Origin: Acidobacteriaceae bacterium
GTDB lineage: Bacteria > Acidobacteriota > Terriglobia > Terriglobales > Acidobacteriaceae
Direction of reading: 5' to 3'
Assembly (NCBI GenBank): GCA_003132405.1
Contig: PKXQ01000111.1
Span: 1-64,000, forward strand
DNA: 64,000 nt
The translations under genes and the position numbers were made by a program. Below, piece by piece: positions 32,778 through 41,530 of this stretch. The first letter of the stretch is position 1. Each line of letters opens with the position of its first letter. The notes under the pieces were generated by a model, which was not told where the DNA came from, did not search any database, and worked only from the letters and a program-made list of their open reading frames with translations.

Positions 32778-35700
32778 CTAGTCGCCCGCGGCGAGCCGCA
32801 CTTCATCCGCGTCAAACACGCCGTCGCGAAACGCCACGCTTCTTCCCGAGATGGCCGGAATGCGCTCGCCTGGAACAATAATTCCAACCAGGTTTAGCGG
32901 ATCGGCGGCGGCGATCACGACGCGTTCGGCGTTGGCGTTAAGTGGCAGCTTGCGATGCGCGCGCAACGATTCAACCGCGACCGGAAGCGCGAACTGCTCG
33001 CCCAGAAATCCATCAACGAAGCGCCCGCCGCGCACTTCGCCGCGATCTTCCAGCCGCCGGTAGCCAATCTGCAATTCGCGCCAGCGCGGCAGATTGGTTT
33101 CGCGCACCAGCAGGTCTCGAAAAACTACGCCATAACGCCGCAACAACATCCAACAGCAGGATTCGACACCGCGGTCACGATCGGCGCCCTCGGTATGCAG
33201 GAGGGACCAGCGACCCGGCGCATGACGCGGCCGGCGCACTTTTCCTATGCCCGTTCCGCTTGCGCTCTTCGGCGTCACCAGCGCGCGCAGATTCTCGAAC
33301 CCGTCGGCGGTCACCAGCCCCGCCGCGACTAATTCCCAGAGACCGGTTTCAACTTCAGCTTTGAGGCGGCCAGTGGCGCGCACCATGTCGGGAAAAAATA
33401 ACGCGCCGCGCTGCTTCAACAGTTCGAGCAGAGCTTGCGCCACCGGACTCAGGAATGTAGTAGCAGAATCGTCCGCTCCGGGATGGTGCGGCCGCAGCCA
33501 GTCGGCATCTTCGCGCACGAAAAATGCAATCGGCGCGACGCGCGTAGGAATCACTCGCCGCCGATTCTCGCGTCCGTTTTCATCCGTTCCCGTCGTCTCA
33601 AGAGTCGCGGGATGCGGCGACAGGCGGCCCCATCCGACCGCGCCCGCCAGGCACAACTGATCGAGGTTGGCCGGATCGTAATCCGTAATTCTTCGCGCCA
33701 GAATAAAACGCTCCCACGCACTTGCCGGAATTTCAAATCCCTGCAACTGGCGGATCACTTCAAGCGTCCCATGCTCACCGCGCATCTGGGTGCCGGGAGC
33801 GATGTGCTGCCAGCGCAAGAGCCAGTTCATGAACTGCGCCGCCGTGACGGGGGCGATTTGCTTGCGCAAGGTCGCGACCGTCAGCCGATGGATGCGCGCC
33901 AGCAAACGCCGCTCGCACCACTCAGTTTCGATCTTGCCAGCCGGCGAGTTCGCCGTATGCGAATCGCCTGGCCGGAATTTTCCGCGCAGAATTGTTCCGC
34001 TGGCCTCCATGCGCAACAGAGCTTTTTCGATTTCCGAGGCGGGCACCCCCAGTAACTCGCCAATTTCCGAAGCAGTGGTTGGACCAAGGTGCGGCATCCA
34101 TCCCTGCACCGCGGTCAGCAGAGCATCATCGAATCCGATTTGTGTGGTGGCGGAGCTTCGCTCCGCCTGGACGGGGCCGAGCCCCGTCACCACACGATGC
34201 ATTGCCTGGAAATATTCGAGCCGCTCGGCGGCGACCCAATATTGTTTGCCCGCGAAATCCGCCACCACCGCGCGATTTGCGGCACGCAAACGATCAAATA
34301 ATGGAGTCCATTGAGCGGTGATTCCCGGTTTTGCTTGCTCTGAACTGAAAGCTGAAAGCTGATTGCTGACTGCTGACAGCTGACTGCTCTCAACCGCTAG
34401 CGCCACTAGCGTATGCAGCACGTCGTGCAATTCGTCGGCATCGCGCACGTCCGGCCACGCCTCTTGCTGCACCTGCGCAATCGCGGCGGGATCGAGCGCT
34501 CCCACTTCTTCTAACACTGACGCCGGCAACACTCGACGCATCTCGACGGCGCGAGCTCGCCGCTCTTCTAGTGGAGCATCATCGAGGTAAGCGTAGGGAT
34601 TCGCGTTGAGAATTTCGTGCGAAAACTGCGACGGCACGGGTGTATCGACCGCGATGCAACGAATCCGACCCTGCTCGATTCCGCGCAGCACTGTGCCGAG
34701 GCCGTCGATATCGAGAGCTTCGGTAAGCACGTCTTTCATGACTTCGCGCACCAGCGGATGATCGGGGATCTTTATGTCGCCTTCGATATTTTCCTGACAC
34801 GCGGCCACATCGGGGAATACTGCACACAGCAAATCGTCCGAGCGCATGCGCTGGATCTGCGGCGGAACTTTCTTGCCTCCTTGGAAACGGAGCAGCGCCA
34901 AAGCGCGCGTTGCGTCCCATCGCCAGCGCGTTTGAAAGATCGGAGACGCCAGCGCCGCCTGCTCGAGGATTGGCGCCATCGTCTCGGAGTGCAGGAACTG
35001 AAAAACATCGGCCAACGGGAAACTATGCTGTTCGGATAGCGCAATGTTCAAGCCATTATCGGTGGCCGCCGCTTGCAGTTCGAAATTGAAGCCGCGGCAG
35101 AAACGCTTGCGCAGAGCCAATCCCCAGGCTTTGTTGATGCGGCCGCCGAAGGGCGCGTGGATGATCAACTGCATTCCACCGGCCTCGTCGAAAAATCGCT
35201 CGGCGATGATGGTCGTCTGCGTCGGCACATCGCCAAGCACGGTGCGGCCTTCGAGCGTGTACTGAATTAATTGTTCGGCTCCCGATAAATCGAGCCCGCA
35301 TTCTTCGCCGAGCCAATTCACAGTTTCGGCAACGATTGGAAGATTGCGCCATCCCTCAACCGGCAGCACGCCCGGCAGGCGGTCGCTGATCTCTTTGCGC
35401 AATTCACCAAGTTGCAGCGAAAGCTCTTCGGTGCGCGCCGGAGCCTCGCCGCGCCAGAAGGGAACACTCGGCGGTGCGCCGTGCGCGTCTTCGACTAACA
35501 CGCGCGAGGTTTTTCCTTCCACGCGCCGAATTCGCCACGAGGTGTTGCCGAGCAGCATGATGTCGCCAGCCAGACTTTCGACTGCGAAATCTTCGTCGAC
35601 GGTTCCGACGGTTCCTCCGTCGGGCTCGGCGACCACAGTGAAAAGCGCGTTGTCAGGAATCGCGCCTCCGCTCGTAATGGCCGCCAGTCGCGCTCCGCGG

Positions 35701-37229
35701 CGCGCCCGCAGCTTGCGATTGATGCGGTCGTGATGGAGGTAAGCGCCGTAGCGTCCGCGCTGCGAAGCGATGCCTTCCGAGAGCATCACCAGCACTTCGT
35801 CAAAAGTCTGGCGCGTGAGATTACGGTAGGGATAGGCGTGCTTGACCAGCGCGAATAACGCGTCTTCGTCCCAGCCGTCATTGGCTTGATTATCCGATGA
35901 TTGATCGTCCGACTTGCTGGCTGCCGCCGGGCTTCCCGCTGCAGCGCAACACGCGACAATCTGTTGCGCCAAAACGTCGAGCGAGGCTTCGGGAAAAATC
36001 AGACGGTCGAGTTCTCCTTTGCGGATGGCCCGCACCAGTACGGCGCATTCGGCGAGATCATCGCGCGTGGTTACGAAGAATCGTCCTTTGGGAACCGCGC
36101 CGCGCCAGTGCCCCGATCTGCCGACGCGCTGCAATGCAACCGCAATCGATCGCGGCGAACTGATGTGGCAGACAAGATCGACCGTCCCAACATCGATGCC
36201 GAGTTCGAGTGATGCGGTCGCGACCAGAACTTTTACCTGGCCTTCTTTCAGTTTGCGCTCCGCCTCCAGCCGCAGCTTGCGCGATAGGCTGCCATGATGA
36301 GCGGCCACGTTCTCTTTGCCCAATCGTTCGCCCAGTTGATGAGAGATGCGCTCGGCCAGCCGTCGCGTATTCACGAACACCAGCGTCGAACGGTGCGCGT
36401 TCACCAATTGCACGATGCGCTCGTAAATCTCATCCCACATTTCGTTCGAGGCGACGGGGCCCAGTTCGGTCGACGGAACCTCGACGCCAAGATCGAGCTT
36501 GCGCTTGTGGCCAACGTTGACGATCACCGGCTCGGGGCGCGGATTCTCTGGATCAGCATTGCCCGCGAGAAAATGCGCAACCTCTTCAATCGGCTTTTGC
36601 GTCGCCGAAAGGCCGATGCGCACCGGAGAGTTGTGAGTCAGCGCTTCGAGGCGCTCCAGCGACAGCGATAAATGCACGCCGCGCTTGTCATCGGCGACGG
36701 CGTGAATTTCATCGACAATCACCGTTTCCACATCGCGCAGGATGGCGCGGCTCTTCTCCGCCGTCAGCAGAATGTAGAGCGACTCGGGCGTGGTGACGAG
36801 AATGTGAGGAGGCCGCTTCAGCATCAGGCGCCGGTCTTTCATCAGCGTGTCGCCCGTGCGAACCGCGGTGCGAATCTCCGGCATCAGCAGGCCGCGATCG
36901 GACGCCATCTGCAAAATTTCCCCGAGCGGCACTTCGAGATTTTTCTGAATGTCGTTGCCGAGGGCCTTGAGGGGCGAAACGTAGAGAACTTCGGTGCGGT
37001 CGCTCAACTCGCCAGCCAGCGCTTTGCAGACGAGACGGTTAATACAGGCCAGAAAAGCGGCCAGCGTTTTGCCCGATCCGGTGGGAGCCGAGATCAGCGT
37101 AGTATGGCCGGCAAGGATGTGCGGCCAACCCTGCTCCTGCGGTTCGGTCGGCGTCGAGAAGCGCGCCGTGAACCATTCCTGAACCAGTGGATGCGCCCAG
37201 GCAAGCGAGGAGGAGACTGCGGACGGCAT
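32778..37229 (-). CDS. lhr: Large ATP-dependent helicase Lhr
   Basis: The 1483 residues match full-length Lhr, an SF2 helicase with a long C-terminal part involved in DNA repair. Motifs: ISAPTGSGKTLAAFL (Walker A), VIVDEIHAVADDKRG (DEIH box), IGLSATQKP, LVFVNTRRLAERISHQL, GSLSRKLRLEAERKLKEG and SPRSIAVALQRVGRSGHW (motif VI). A Lhr core/winged-helix region follows, ending ~residue 880, and then C-terminal winged-helix repeats. An extra low-complexity stretch (SSQLSAVSNQLSAFSSE) is the translation of a dispersed repeat at 34340-34391 that entered in frame. It is convergent with the M23 gene. Confidence 0.95.
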   Translation of the reverse strand: MPSAVSSSLAWAHPLVQEWFTARFSTPTEPQEQGWPHILAGHTTLISAPTGSGKTLAAFLACINRLVCKALAGELSDRTEVLYVSPLKALGNDIQKNLEVPLGEILQMASDRGLLMPEIRTAVRTGDTLMKDRRLMLKRPPHILVTTPESLYILLTAEKSRAILRDVETVIVDEIHAVADDKRGVHLSLSLERLEALTHNSPVRIGLSATQKPIEEVAHFLAGNADPENPRPEPVIVNVGHKRKLDLGVEVPSTELGPVASNEMWDEIYERIVQLVNAHRSTLVFVNTRRLAERISHQLGERLGKENVAAHHGSLSRKLRLEAERKLKEGQVKVLVATASLELGIDVGTVDLVCHISSPRSIAVALQRVGRSGHWRGAVPKGRFFVTTRDDLAECAVLVRAIRKGELDRLIFPEASLDVLAQQIVACCAAAGSPAAASKSDDQSSDNQANDGWDEDALFALVKHAYPYRNLTRQTFDEVLVMLSEGIASQRGRYGAYLHHDRINRKLRARRGARLAAITSGGAIPDNALFTVVAEPDGGTVGTVDEDFAVESLAGDIMLLGNTSWRIRRVEGKTSRVLVEDAHGAPPSVPFWRGEAPARTEELSLQLGELRKEISDRLPGVLPVEGWRNLPIVAETVNWLGEECGLDLSGAEQLIQYTLEGRTVLGDVPTQTTIIAERFFDEAGGMQLIIHAPFGGRINKAWGLALRKRFCRGFNFELQAAATDNGLNIALSEQHSFPLADVFQFLHSETMAPILEQAALASPIFQTRWRWDATRALALLRFQGGKKVPPQIQRMRSDDLLCAVFPDVAACQENIEGDIKIPDHPLVREVMKDVLTEALDIDGLGTVLRGIEQGRIRCIAVDTPVPSQFSHEILNANPYAYLDDAPLEERRARAVEMRRVLPASVLEEVGALDPAAIAQVQQEAWPDVRDADELHDVLHTLVALAVESSQLSAVSNQLSAFSSEQAKPGITAQWTPLFDRLRAANRAVVADFAGKQYWVAAERLEYFQAMHRVVTGLGPVQAERSSATTQIGFDDALLTAVQGWMPHLGPTTASEIGELLGVPASEIEKALLRMEASGTILRGKFRPGDSHTANSPAGKIETEWCERRLLARIHRLTVATLRKQIAPVTAAQFMNWLLRWQHIAPGTQMRGEHGTLEVIRQLQGFEIPASAWERFILARRITDYDPANLDQLCLAGAVGWGRLSPHPATLETTGTDENGRENRRRVIPTRVAPIAFFVREDADWLRPHHPGADDSATTFLSPVAQALLELLKQRGALFFPDMVRATGRLKAEVETGLWELVAAGLVTADGFENLRALVTPKSASGTGIGKVRRPRHAPGRWSLLHTEGADRDRGVESCCWMLLRRYGVVFRDLLVRETNLPRWRELQIGYRRLEDRGEVRGGRFVDGFLGEQFALPVAVESLRAHRKLPLNANAERVVIAAADPLNLVGIIVPGERIPAISGRSVAFRDGVFDADEVRLAAGD
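34340..34391. repeat. AGCTGA-type dispersed repeat inside lhr
   Basis: This ~52-base tract is made of short units such as GCTGAAAGCTGATTGCTGAC and TGCTGACAGCTGACTGCT. A related tract lies between genes at 44800-44840. Inside lhr it is in frame and adds about 17 residues. Confidence 0.65.
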
Positions 37230-37311
37230 AAAAGTTATTGTAAATAAATCCCGCAGTTTCGTAAAATATTCGCCTCAAGACAATGAGATAAACTGTGGAA
37301 GAAGAGTTTTT

Positions 37312-37791
37312 ATGAAGAAAGCAGCTAAGGTCGCTTCAACAACACCTGCGGGTGCTAAGAAGCAGCTCGATAGCTTCATCGACAAATTCGAGCCGAAGAA
37401 TCGCGCCTTGATTCGCGCGGTGCGCAAGGAGTTACGGAAGCAGCTGCCTACCGCGAACGAACTGGTCTATGACAACTACAACTTCTTCGTTATCGGTTAC
37501 GGTTCGACCGAACGGCCCTCGGACGCGATCCTCTCCATCGCTGCCGCGGCGAATGGAGTGGGCCTTTGCCTCATCCACGGCGCGATTCTTCCCGATCCAA
37601 AAAAGATACTGCAGGGCTCGGGCAAGCAAACGCGGTTTATCCGCCTAGAATCAGCGAAGACACTGGCCCGCCCTGAGGTTGCGGCAGTCTTGGCCGCTGC
37701 TGTCGCCAAGGCCAAGACGCCCCTGCTAGCGAGCGGCGGCGGAAAGCTCATCATTCGGTCAATTTCGAAGAAGCAGAGGCCCCGCCGCTAG
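37312..37791 (+). CDS. DUF1801 domain protein
   Basis: A 159-residue soluble protein with a YdhG-like DUF1801 fold: LDSFIDKFEPKNRALIRAVR near the start, NELVYDNYNFFVIGYGSTER, and ILQGSGKQTRFIRLESAKTL. The basic N-terminus (KKAAKVASTT) and C-terminus (KKQRPRR) could contact nucleic acid, but the function of the family is unknown. It is transcribed divergently from lhr. Confidence 0.75.
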   Translation: MKKAAKVASTTPAGAKKQLDSFIDKFEPKNRALIRAVRKELRKQLPTANELVYDNYNFFVIGYGSTERPSDAILSIAAAANGVGLCLIHGAILPDPKKILQGSGKQTRFIRLESAKTLARPEVAAVLAAAVAKAKTPLLASGGGKLIIRSISKKQRPRR

Positions 37792-37835
37792 TTAGCGAAG
37801 ATGAAGCGCCGCGAGTAGAAGTTGCGCCCTCGTGA

Positions 37836-38138
37836 TTACGCTTTGCCGTTAATCTTAGCCCACCACCAGCGCACTCCTACAAATAGAAAACGCCAGTCGT
37901 GGAAGAATTCCGGCGCCTTACCTTCGAAGGCGTGTCCGATGAATTGAAAGAGCCATCCAATCAGGAATAGAGCGACCCCATAAATCCAGAGCCAGTGCAC
38001 GAAGATGCTGGCAATAAAGACTGGCAAAGAGAGCAGGATTGTCGGAATGCCGAGCGTGTGGCATATGCGATTCGCCGGATGCTGATGGCTTGATCCGTAT
38101 TGCGCAATCCACTCGTCGTTGGTGCGTCCGCCCAGCAC
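37836..38138 (-). CDS. DUF962/Mpo1-like membrane protein
   Basis: About 100 residues with the family pattern: EWIAQYGSSHQHPANRICHT, then two or three membrane helices (LGIPTILLSLPVFIASIFVH, GVALFLIGWLFQFIGHAFEG) and KAPEFFHDWRFLFVGVRWW. The HPxNR...H and GHxxEGxxP motifs are kept. The fungal relative Mpo1 is an iron-dependent dioxygenase acting on 2-hydroxy fatty acids. The bacterial function is inferred at best. Confidence 0.85.
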   Translation of the reverse strand: MLGGRTNDEWIAQYGSSHQHPANRICHTLGIPTILLSLPVFIASIFVHWLWIYGVALFLIGWLFQFIGHAFEGKAPEFFHDWRFLFVGVRWWWAKINGKA

Positions 38139-38265
38139 GACGAGGATGATATCACGATCACCGACGTACGAGGACGAGCCCCCAACAGACAGACATCTCT
38201 TCTCCTTAGCAATCGCATCTGATATCAGCCGTAATCAAAATCGATTCGATACGAGGAGCGATCGC

Positions 38266-38440
38266 ATGACGGAAGTTACGGATTCTGTCCCCGGAGGATG
38301 ATGGTCAACCACAGTCAGGCAGCAAGAAAGAAAACAAGCCGCTCAACAGCCAGCAAAACAAGAACGCCAACTCTCAACGAAAGTCTCCAGCGAGCCAGCG
38401 ACAAAGCCATCGCGACTCAGCGGTGCGCCGGAAAGGATAA
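38266..38440 (+). pseudogene. Frameshifted small disordered protein
   Basis: An ATG with a good GAGGAG site at 38266 opens MTEVTDSVPGG and hits TGA at 38299. Shifted by one base, the sequence continues as DDGQPQSGSKKENKPLNSQQ and NKNANSQRKSPASQRQ to a stop at 38438. Joined, this would be a ~57-residue polar protein, loosely similar in style to the one at 50672-50890. The alternative in-frame reading from 38298 is less protein-like. The evidence is composition and the ribosome site only. Confidence 0.4.
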
Positions 38441-38509
38441 TACTACCGAAAAGGAAATCGGCTGGCAGGGTGATCATGCCAGCCGATCCCTTGTCACCCG
38501 ATGCATTAC

Positions 38510-38926
38510 TTAGCGTCCGCCGCGGGAGCCACCACCGTGGAATCCGCCGCGTCCCGCTGAGCCGCGTCCTTCAAAGCCGCGTCCCGCGTTACCGCGTGCG
38601 ACGTAGCCGTGTCCCGCATAACCGCGACCTACATAGCCGCCGCGTCCGTAATAGCCACGTCCGTAGTAGCCGTGTCCGTAGCCCCAACCGTGGAACCACG
38701 GGCCTGCGCCGATGAATACTCCGTCAGCGAAGTAGCTTGGGCCGTAGTAGCCGTAGGGCGCGCAAGCATACGGATAATCAGAGTAGTAGCCGTAAGCGCA
38801 AGCCGGAGGACCAGCCACGCCGACGCCGACTCCCACCGGTCCGACGCCTACAACCACTCCGGCGTTCGCGTATGCGAGTGGCAGAGCCAGTAGCGCCACC
38901 ATTACTACATATCTCAGGTATTTCAT
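38510..38926 (-). CDS. Exported Gly/Tyr-rich protein
   Basis: From the ATG at 38926, preceded by GGGAGG, the protein has 138 residues: a signal peptide (KYLRYVVMVALLALPLAYANA), a VGVGPVGVGVGV tract, then YYSDYPYACAPYGYYGPSYF and many GRGY/GHGY and GRG repeats to the end. It is probably a secreted, disordered or structural envelope protein. A longer frame from 38968 adds a non-signal N-terminus. No specific function can be given. Confidence 0.75.
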   Translation of the reverse strand: MKYLRYVVMVALLALPLAYANAGVVVGVGPVGVGVGVAGPPACAYGYYSDYPYACAPYGYYGPSYFADGVFIGAGPWFHGWGYGHGYYGRGYYGRGGYVGRGYAGHGYVARGNAGRGFEGRGSAGRGGFHGGGSRGGR

Positions 38927-39232
38927 TGTGAACCTCCCTTTCGTTCCCGTCTGGCGATTGACTCTCAATTCGCCGGGATTCCGAGGTCCTTCAGCTTTCG
39001 GTTCTTTCTGAAGCGCCTACAGATTTGAACGCGGATGGGGAGAAAAAGTTTCGGCAAGGGGAGTGGCTGATTTCAACCATCCTGCTTGAAATCAACCAGT
39101 TGGGAGGGGAGACGAGCCGGAACGTGAGTCAAGGCCTTTGGGTGGCGCAGCGGTTCACCGCTGCGGTCTAAGCGCTTAACTCCGACGGCTTCAGCCGCTG
39201 AGGGACTGATCTTACCGGCCTCATTTCGTTAA
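38927..39232. other. Intergenic region with REP-like element
   Basis: This 306-base stretch upstream of the Gly-rich gene includes the 26-bp repeat at 39140-39165 and, directly after it, a second small palindrome (CGGCTTCAGCCG, around 39186-39197). No gene is seen. Confidence 0.55.
39140..39165 (+). repeat. REP-like 26-bp repeat, left copy
   Basis: Starts GGGTGGCGCAGCGGTTCACC and continues GCTGCG. It contains the perfect hairpin GCAGCGG-TTCA-CCGCTGC. Its exact reverse complement stands at 41285-41310. Confidence 0.85.
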
Positions 39233-39544
39233 TTACCCGCGCCTGAAACTCTTCGCCCTGCGCTCGGGCGACGGTTGAATCTCCCGTGCCCGGTATTGCT
39301 GATCGAGGGCCTGGCGGATGAGCGTCTTGATCACGGCCTGCCGGCTGATGTTCATCTCTCTGGCGGCGCGGTCCAGTTCCTCAAGCATGCCGGACGCCAG
39401 GTCGACATTGACCCTCCGTATCGGTCCCGGCGCCATCATGCGCCCAGCGTTGGTGAAGAAGCGTGACACGTCCCTACCCTGGTCGGCGAGGCGGGCGATG
39501 GATTCGGCCGGAATCGGCTTTCGGGATTTACGAGTGCTCTTCAT
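39233..39544 (-). CDS. Ribbon-helix-helix protein, orphan antitoxin-like
   Basis: From the ATG at 39544 the protein has 103 residues. The C-terminal half carries a CopG/Arc-like motif (RRVNVDLASGMLEELDRAAR, ISRQAVIKTLIRQALDQQY). The N-terminal half is basic and polar. Such proteins usually repress their own operon and often neutralise a toxin. No toxin gene is adjacent. It follows the 213-residue hypothetical gene by four bases and may be co-transcribed with it. Confidence 0.65.
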   Translation of the reverse strand: MKSTRKSRKPIPAESIARLADQGRDVSRFFTNAGRMMAPGPIRRVNVDLASGMLEELDRAAREMNISRQAVIKTLIRQALDQQYRAREIQPSPERRAKSFRRG

Positions 39545-39548
39545 AGAG

Positions 39549-40190
39549 TTACCGACTGCTTTGCCCTTTTGCTGACCGCTGAACACGAGCGCCGGTCTCA
39601 TCGGCCGTGATGTCAAATTCGCCCTTGGGGCTTGCGACGAACATGCTGACCTGATTATGTCCGGTGTTTACACCGAAGTTGTTTTCACCATCGCCAATTG
39701 TAAAGTCTAGCCCCTCCGGGTGATGAAACAAGATGAATTGCGCCTTGTCAGTTGAATAAGAAAAGATGCTTCCATTTAACAAAATGTCTGTGCCGTTTTT
39801 CTTGTCGTTGAAGTCCAAACCAGTGAAGCCGAAGTTGGCCGAATTGTTGCCCTCTGCGAAGTAAACTCCGGTCCCAAAGAGAACCATTTTCCTTTCGCCC
39901 TTCTCGTCCTGGAACTCAATACCGGGATAATACGTCTTGCTGGGCAGACCGTCCCAATTGTTGTCCACTCCAATTACGGCGAGGACATGCTGCGCCGGGT
40001 CGGTTAGAACAATCTTGCGAACTTCGATTGTTCGACTGGCAAGATGAAAACCGAAATGCTGCAAGCCAATGCCTACAAGCAACAGGTTCAGCCCAATCGA
40101 AAGCAGAATTAACAGTCTGGTTACCGCAAGTTGTCGCTCTAGTCGCTCAATCCGTTCGACCGGCAATGGTGTGAGAGAGGGTGTTGCCAT
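39549..40190 (-). CDS. Membrane-anchored hypothetical protein
   Basis: The 213-residue product has one N-terminal membrane helix (LLILLSIGLNLLLVGIGLQ, ~26-45) preceded by a coiled segment (VERIERLERQLAVTR). A beta-rich domain follows (IEVRKIVLTDPAQHVLAVIG, YPGIEFQDEKGERKMVLFG, NSANFGFTGLDFNDKKNGTD). No family is recognised. It lies inside the segment bracketed by the 26-bp inverted repeats. Confidence 0.6.
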   Translation of the reverse strand: MATPSLTPLPVERIERLERQLAVTRLLILLSIGLNLLLVGIGLQHFGFHLASRTIEVRKIVLTDPAQHVLAVIGVDNNWDGLPSKTYYPGIEFQDEKGERKMVLFGTGVYFAEGNNSANFGFTGLDFNDKKNGTDILLNGSIFSYSTDKAQFILFHHPEGLDFTIGDGENNFGVNTGHNQVSMFVASPKGEFDITADETGARVQRSAKGQSSR

Positions 40191-40202
40191 GTGGAACTCT
40201 CC

Positions 40203-41195
40203 TCAAGGGACAGTAGTGTCCGAATTGTTTTCTTGGTTAGGTGTTTGTTTGTCCGACTTAACCTTTTGTTCCGCCTCCCATTCACGTTGGTGTTTCAAAT
40301 CTTCTTCGTGCTGTGCCATAGATTTCTTGCCTTCCGGCGTATTTTCCCATGCGTCTGTCTGTTGTTCGGGCACTTTGAACCAATCAGGACGAATACTGCC
40401 TTTCCAGGATACGAACTCTTCCGTGCAAAAATCGAGCCTTATACCGTTCGCATTATCTACGCCGCTCTGGGGAACGTCCGTGTAGAGTGGGTAGCGGACA
40501 TGTGAGATGAGCAGTAGATGTTGGGGCGTAAGGGGCAGGGAGACCTCAATCTCCGGCTGGCCCAGCGCGGGATATCGCAAACCGGGCGGGAATGTATGCG
40601 CCTTCGGATTGACCCACGTGCAAGGCGCGTCGGACGTGATGAATCCGACATCATCATTGGTCACGAGGATTGACATTCCCATCGCGAAGTACAGAGGCGT
40701 CTGTTCTTGCAGTGCAACCATTACTAGGTCCTGGTTTGCGCGTTCAACAATCTCTGCTGTTTCCAGCGATGTAATGGGTTTCGCATTATGTTTCCGCTCC
40801 CCCGCCACTACCTGCCCGTGAACTTTCTCCCAAAACTCTTTCCAGTGAGCACCCATTGCTTTTGTTCTTGAATGCATCGCCGCAGTGAACATGCACAGCC
40901 GCGCCTTATCCCAGACGCTTAGTTTCTCGCGCCTGCGAATGCGCTTGAGCACCTGAACAAACTGATTTTCTAAGCCGGCGAGAGTGTGTTCGACGGTCAA
41001 ATCGCGGTCGCCATTCGGGAGCCGGATGGTGTACCTGTCGGTCTCGGTGAAGGATTTATCCGGGGACTTCTTCTTTTTCGTGCTGCCATCTTTGCTGATT
41101 CGCCAAATCTACGGCGTCTGTCCGGCGGGCGTGGTTGGGTCGCACCATGCTTTGAGATAACACGCCGGAATTACATGCTGCCTCTTGTTCTTCAC
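40203..41195 (-). pseudogene. DUF4238 protein interrupted by an in-frame TAG
   Basis: A GTG at 41195 opens KNKRQHVIPACYLKAWCDP, the N-terminal signature of DUF4238 proteins. After QTP comes TAG (41111-41109). The same frame then continues IWRISKDGSTKKKKSPDKSF and on through a normal DUF4238 body (SDAPCTWVNPKAHTFPPG, EVSLPLTPQHLLLISH) to 40203. A TAC or TAT Tyr codon is the likely ancestor of the TAG. The part after the TAG could still be made from a TTG at 41000. The function of the family is unknown. Confidence 0.75.
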
Positions 41196-41284
41196 TTTAC
41201 TGGCCAGCGGCCGGGGAGCGTAGCCTATGGCCGAAAGTATATCTCGAAGAACTTCTCCTAGTGATATTTGATGAAACCGGTTAT

Positions 41285-41310
41285 CGCAGCGGTGAACCGC
41301 TGCGCCACCC
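41285..41310 (-). repeat. REP-like 26-bp repeat, right copy, inverted
   Basis: Exact reverse complement of 39140-39165 (26 of 26). The two copies face each other around a 2.1-kb segment carrying the RHH gene, a hypothetical gene and the broken DUF4238 gene. Confidence 0.85.
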
Positions 41311-41324
41311 AAAATCAAATGTGT

Positions 41325-41411
41325 CCTTGCTGAGCGCGAAGGGTGCAGGGGTCCTTCGACTTCGCGGGGCTTCACTTCGTGAAGTCCCTGCTACGCTCAG
41401 GATGACAAATT
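41325..41411. repeat. Dispersed 'GTCATCCTGAGCG' repeat, diverged copy
   Basis: The end, CTACGCTCAGGATGACAAAT (41391-41410), is the reverse complement of the start of the 13703 repeat. The preceding ~65 bases contain palindromic pieces (CTTGCTGAGCGCGAAGG, GGCTTCACTTCGTGAAGTCC). It directly follows the right 26-bp repeat. Confidence 0.6.
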
Positions 41412-41530
41412 TAGGTAGTGGCCAGCGCCCACTCATCGCAAAAAGCGTAAGGACGGGCCCCTCGAGGGGCTGTGATGATCTGTGGATGCGGTCTGATGGC
41501 GAAATGCGCTAAACTTTCTGCACAAAGGCC

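Noticed and set aside
41109..41111. UAG recoding as a sense codon in DUF4238
   Set aside because: Other well-supported genes in the window end in TAG, so a general code change is excluded. A local nonsense change is simpler.
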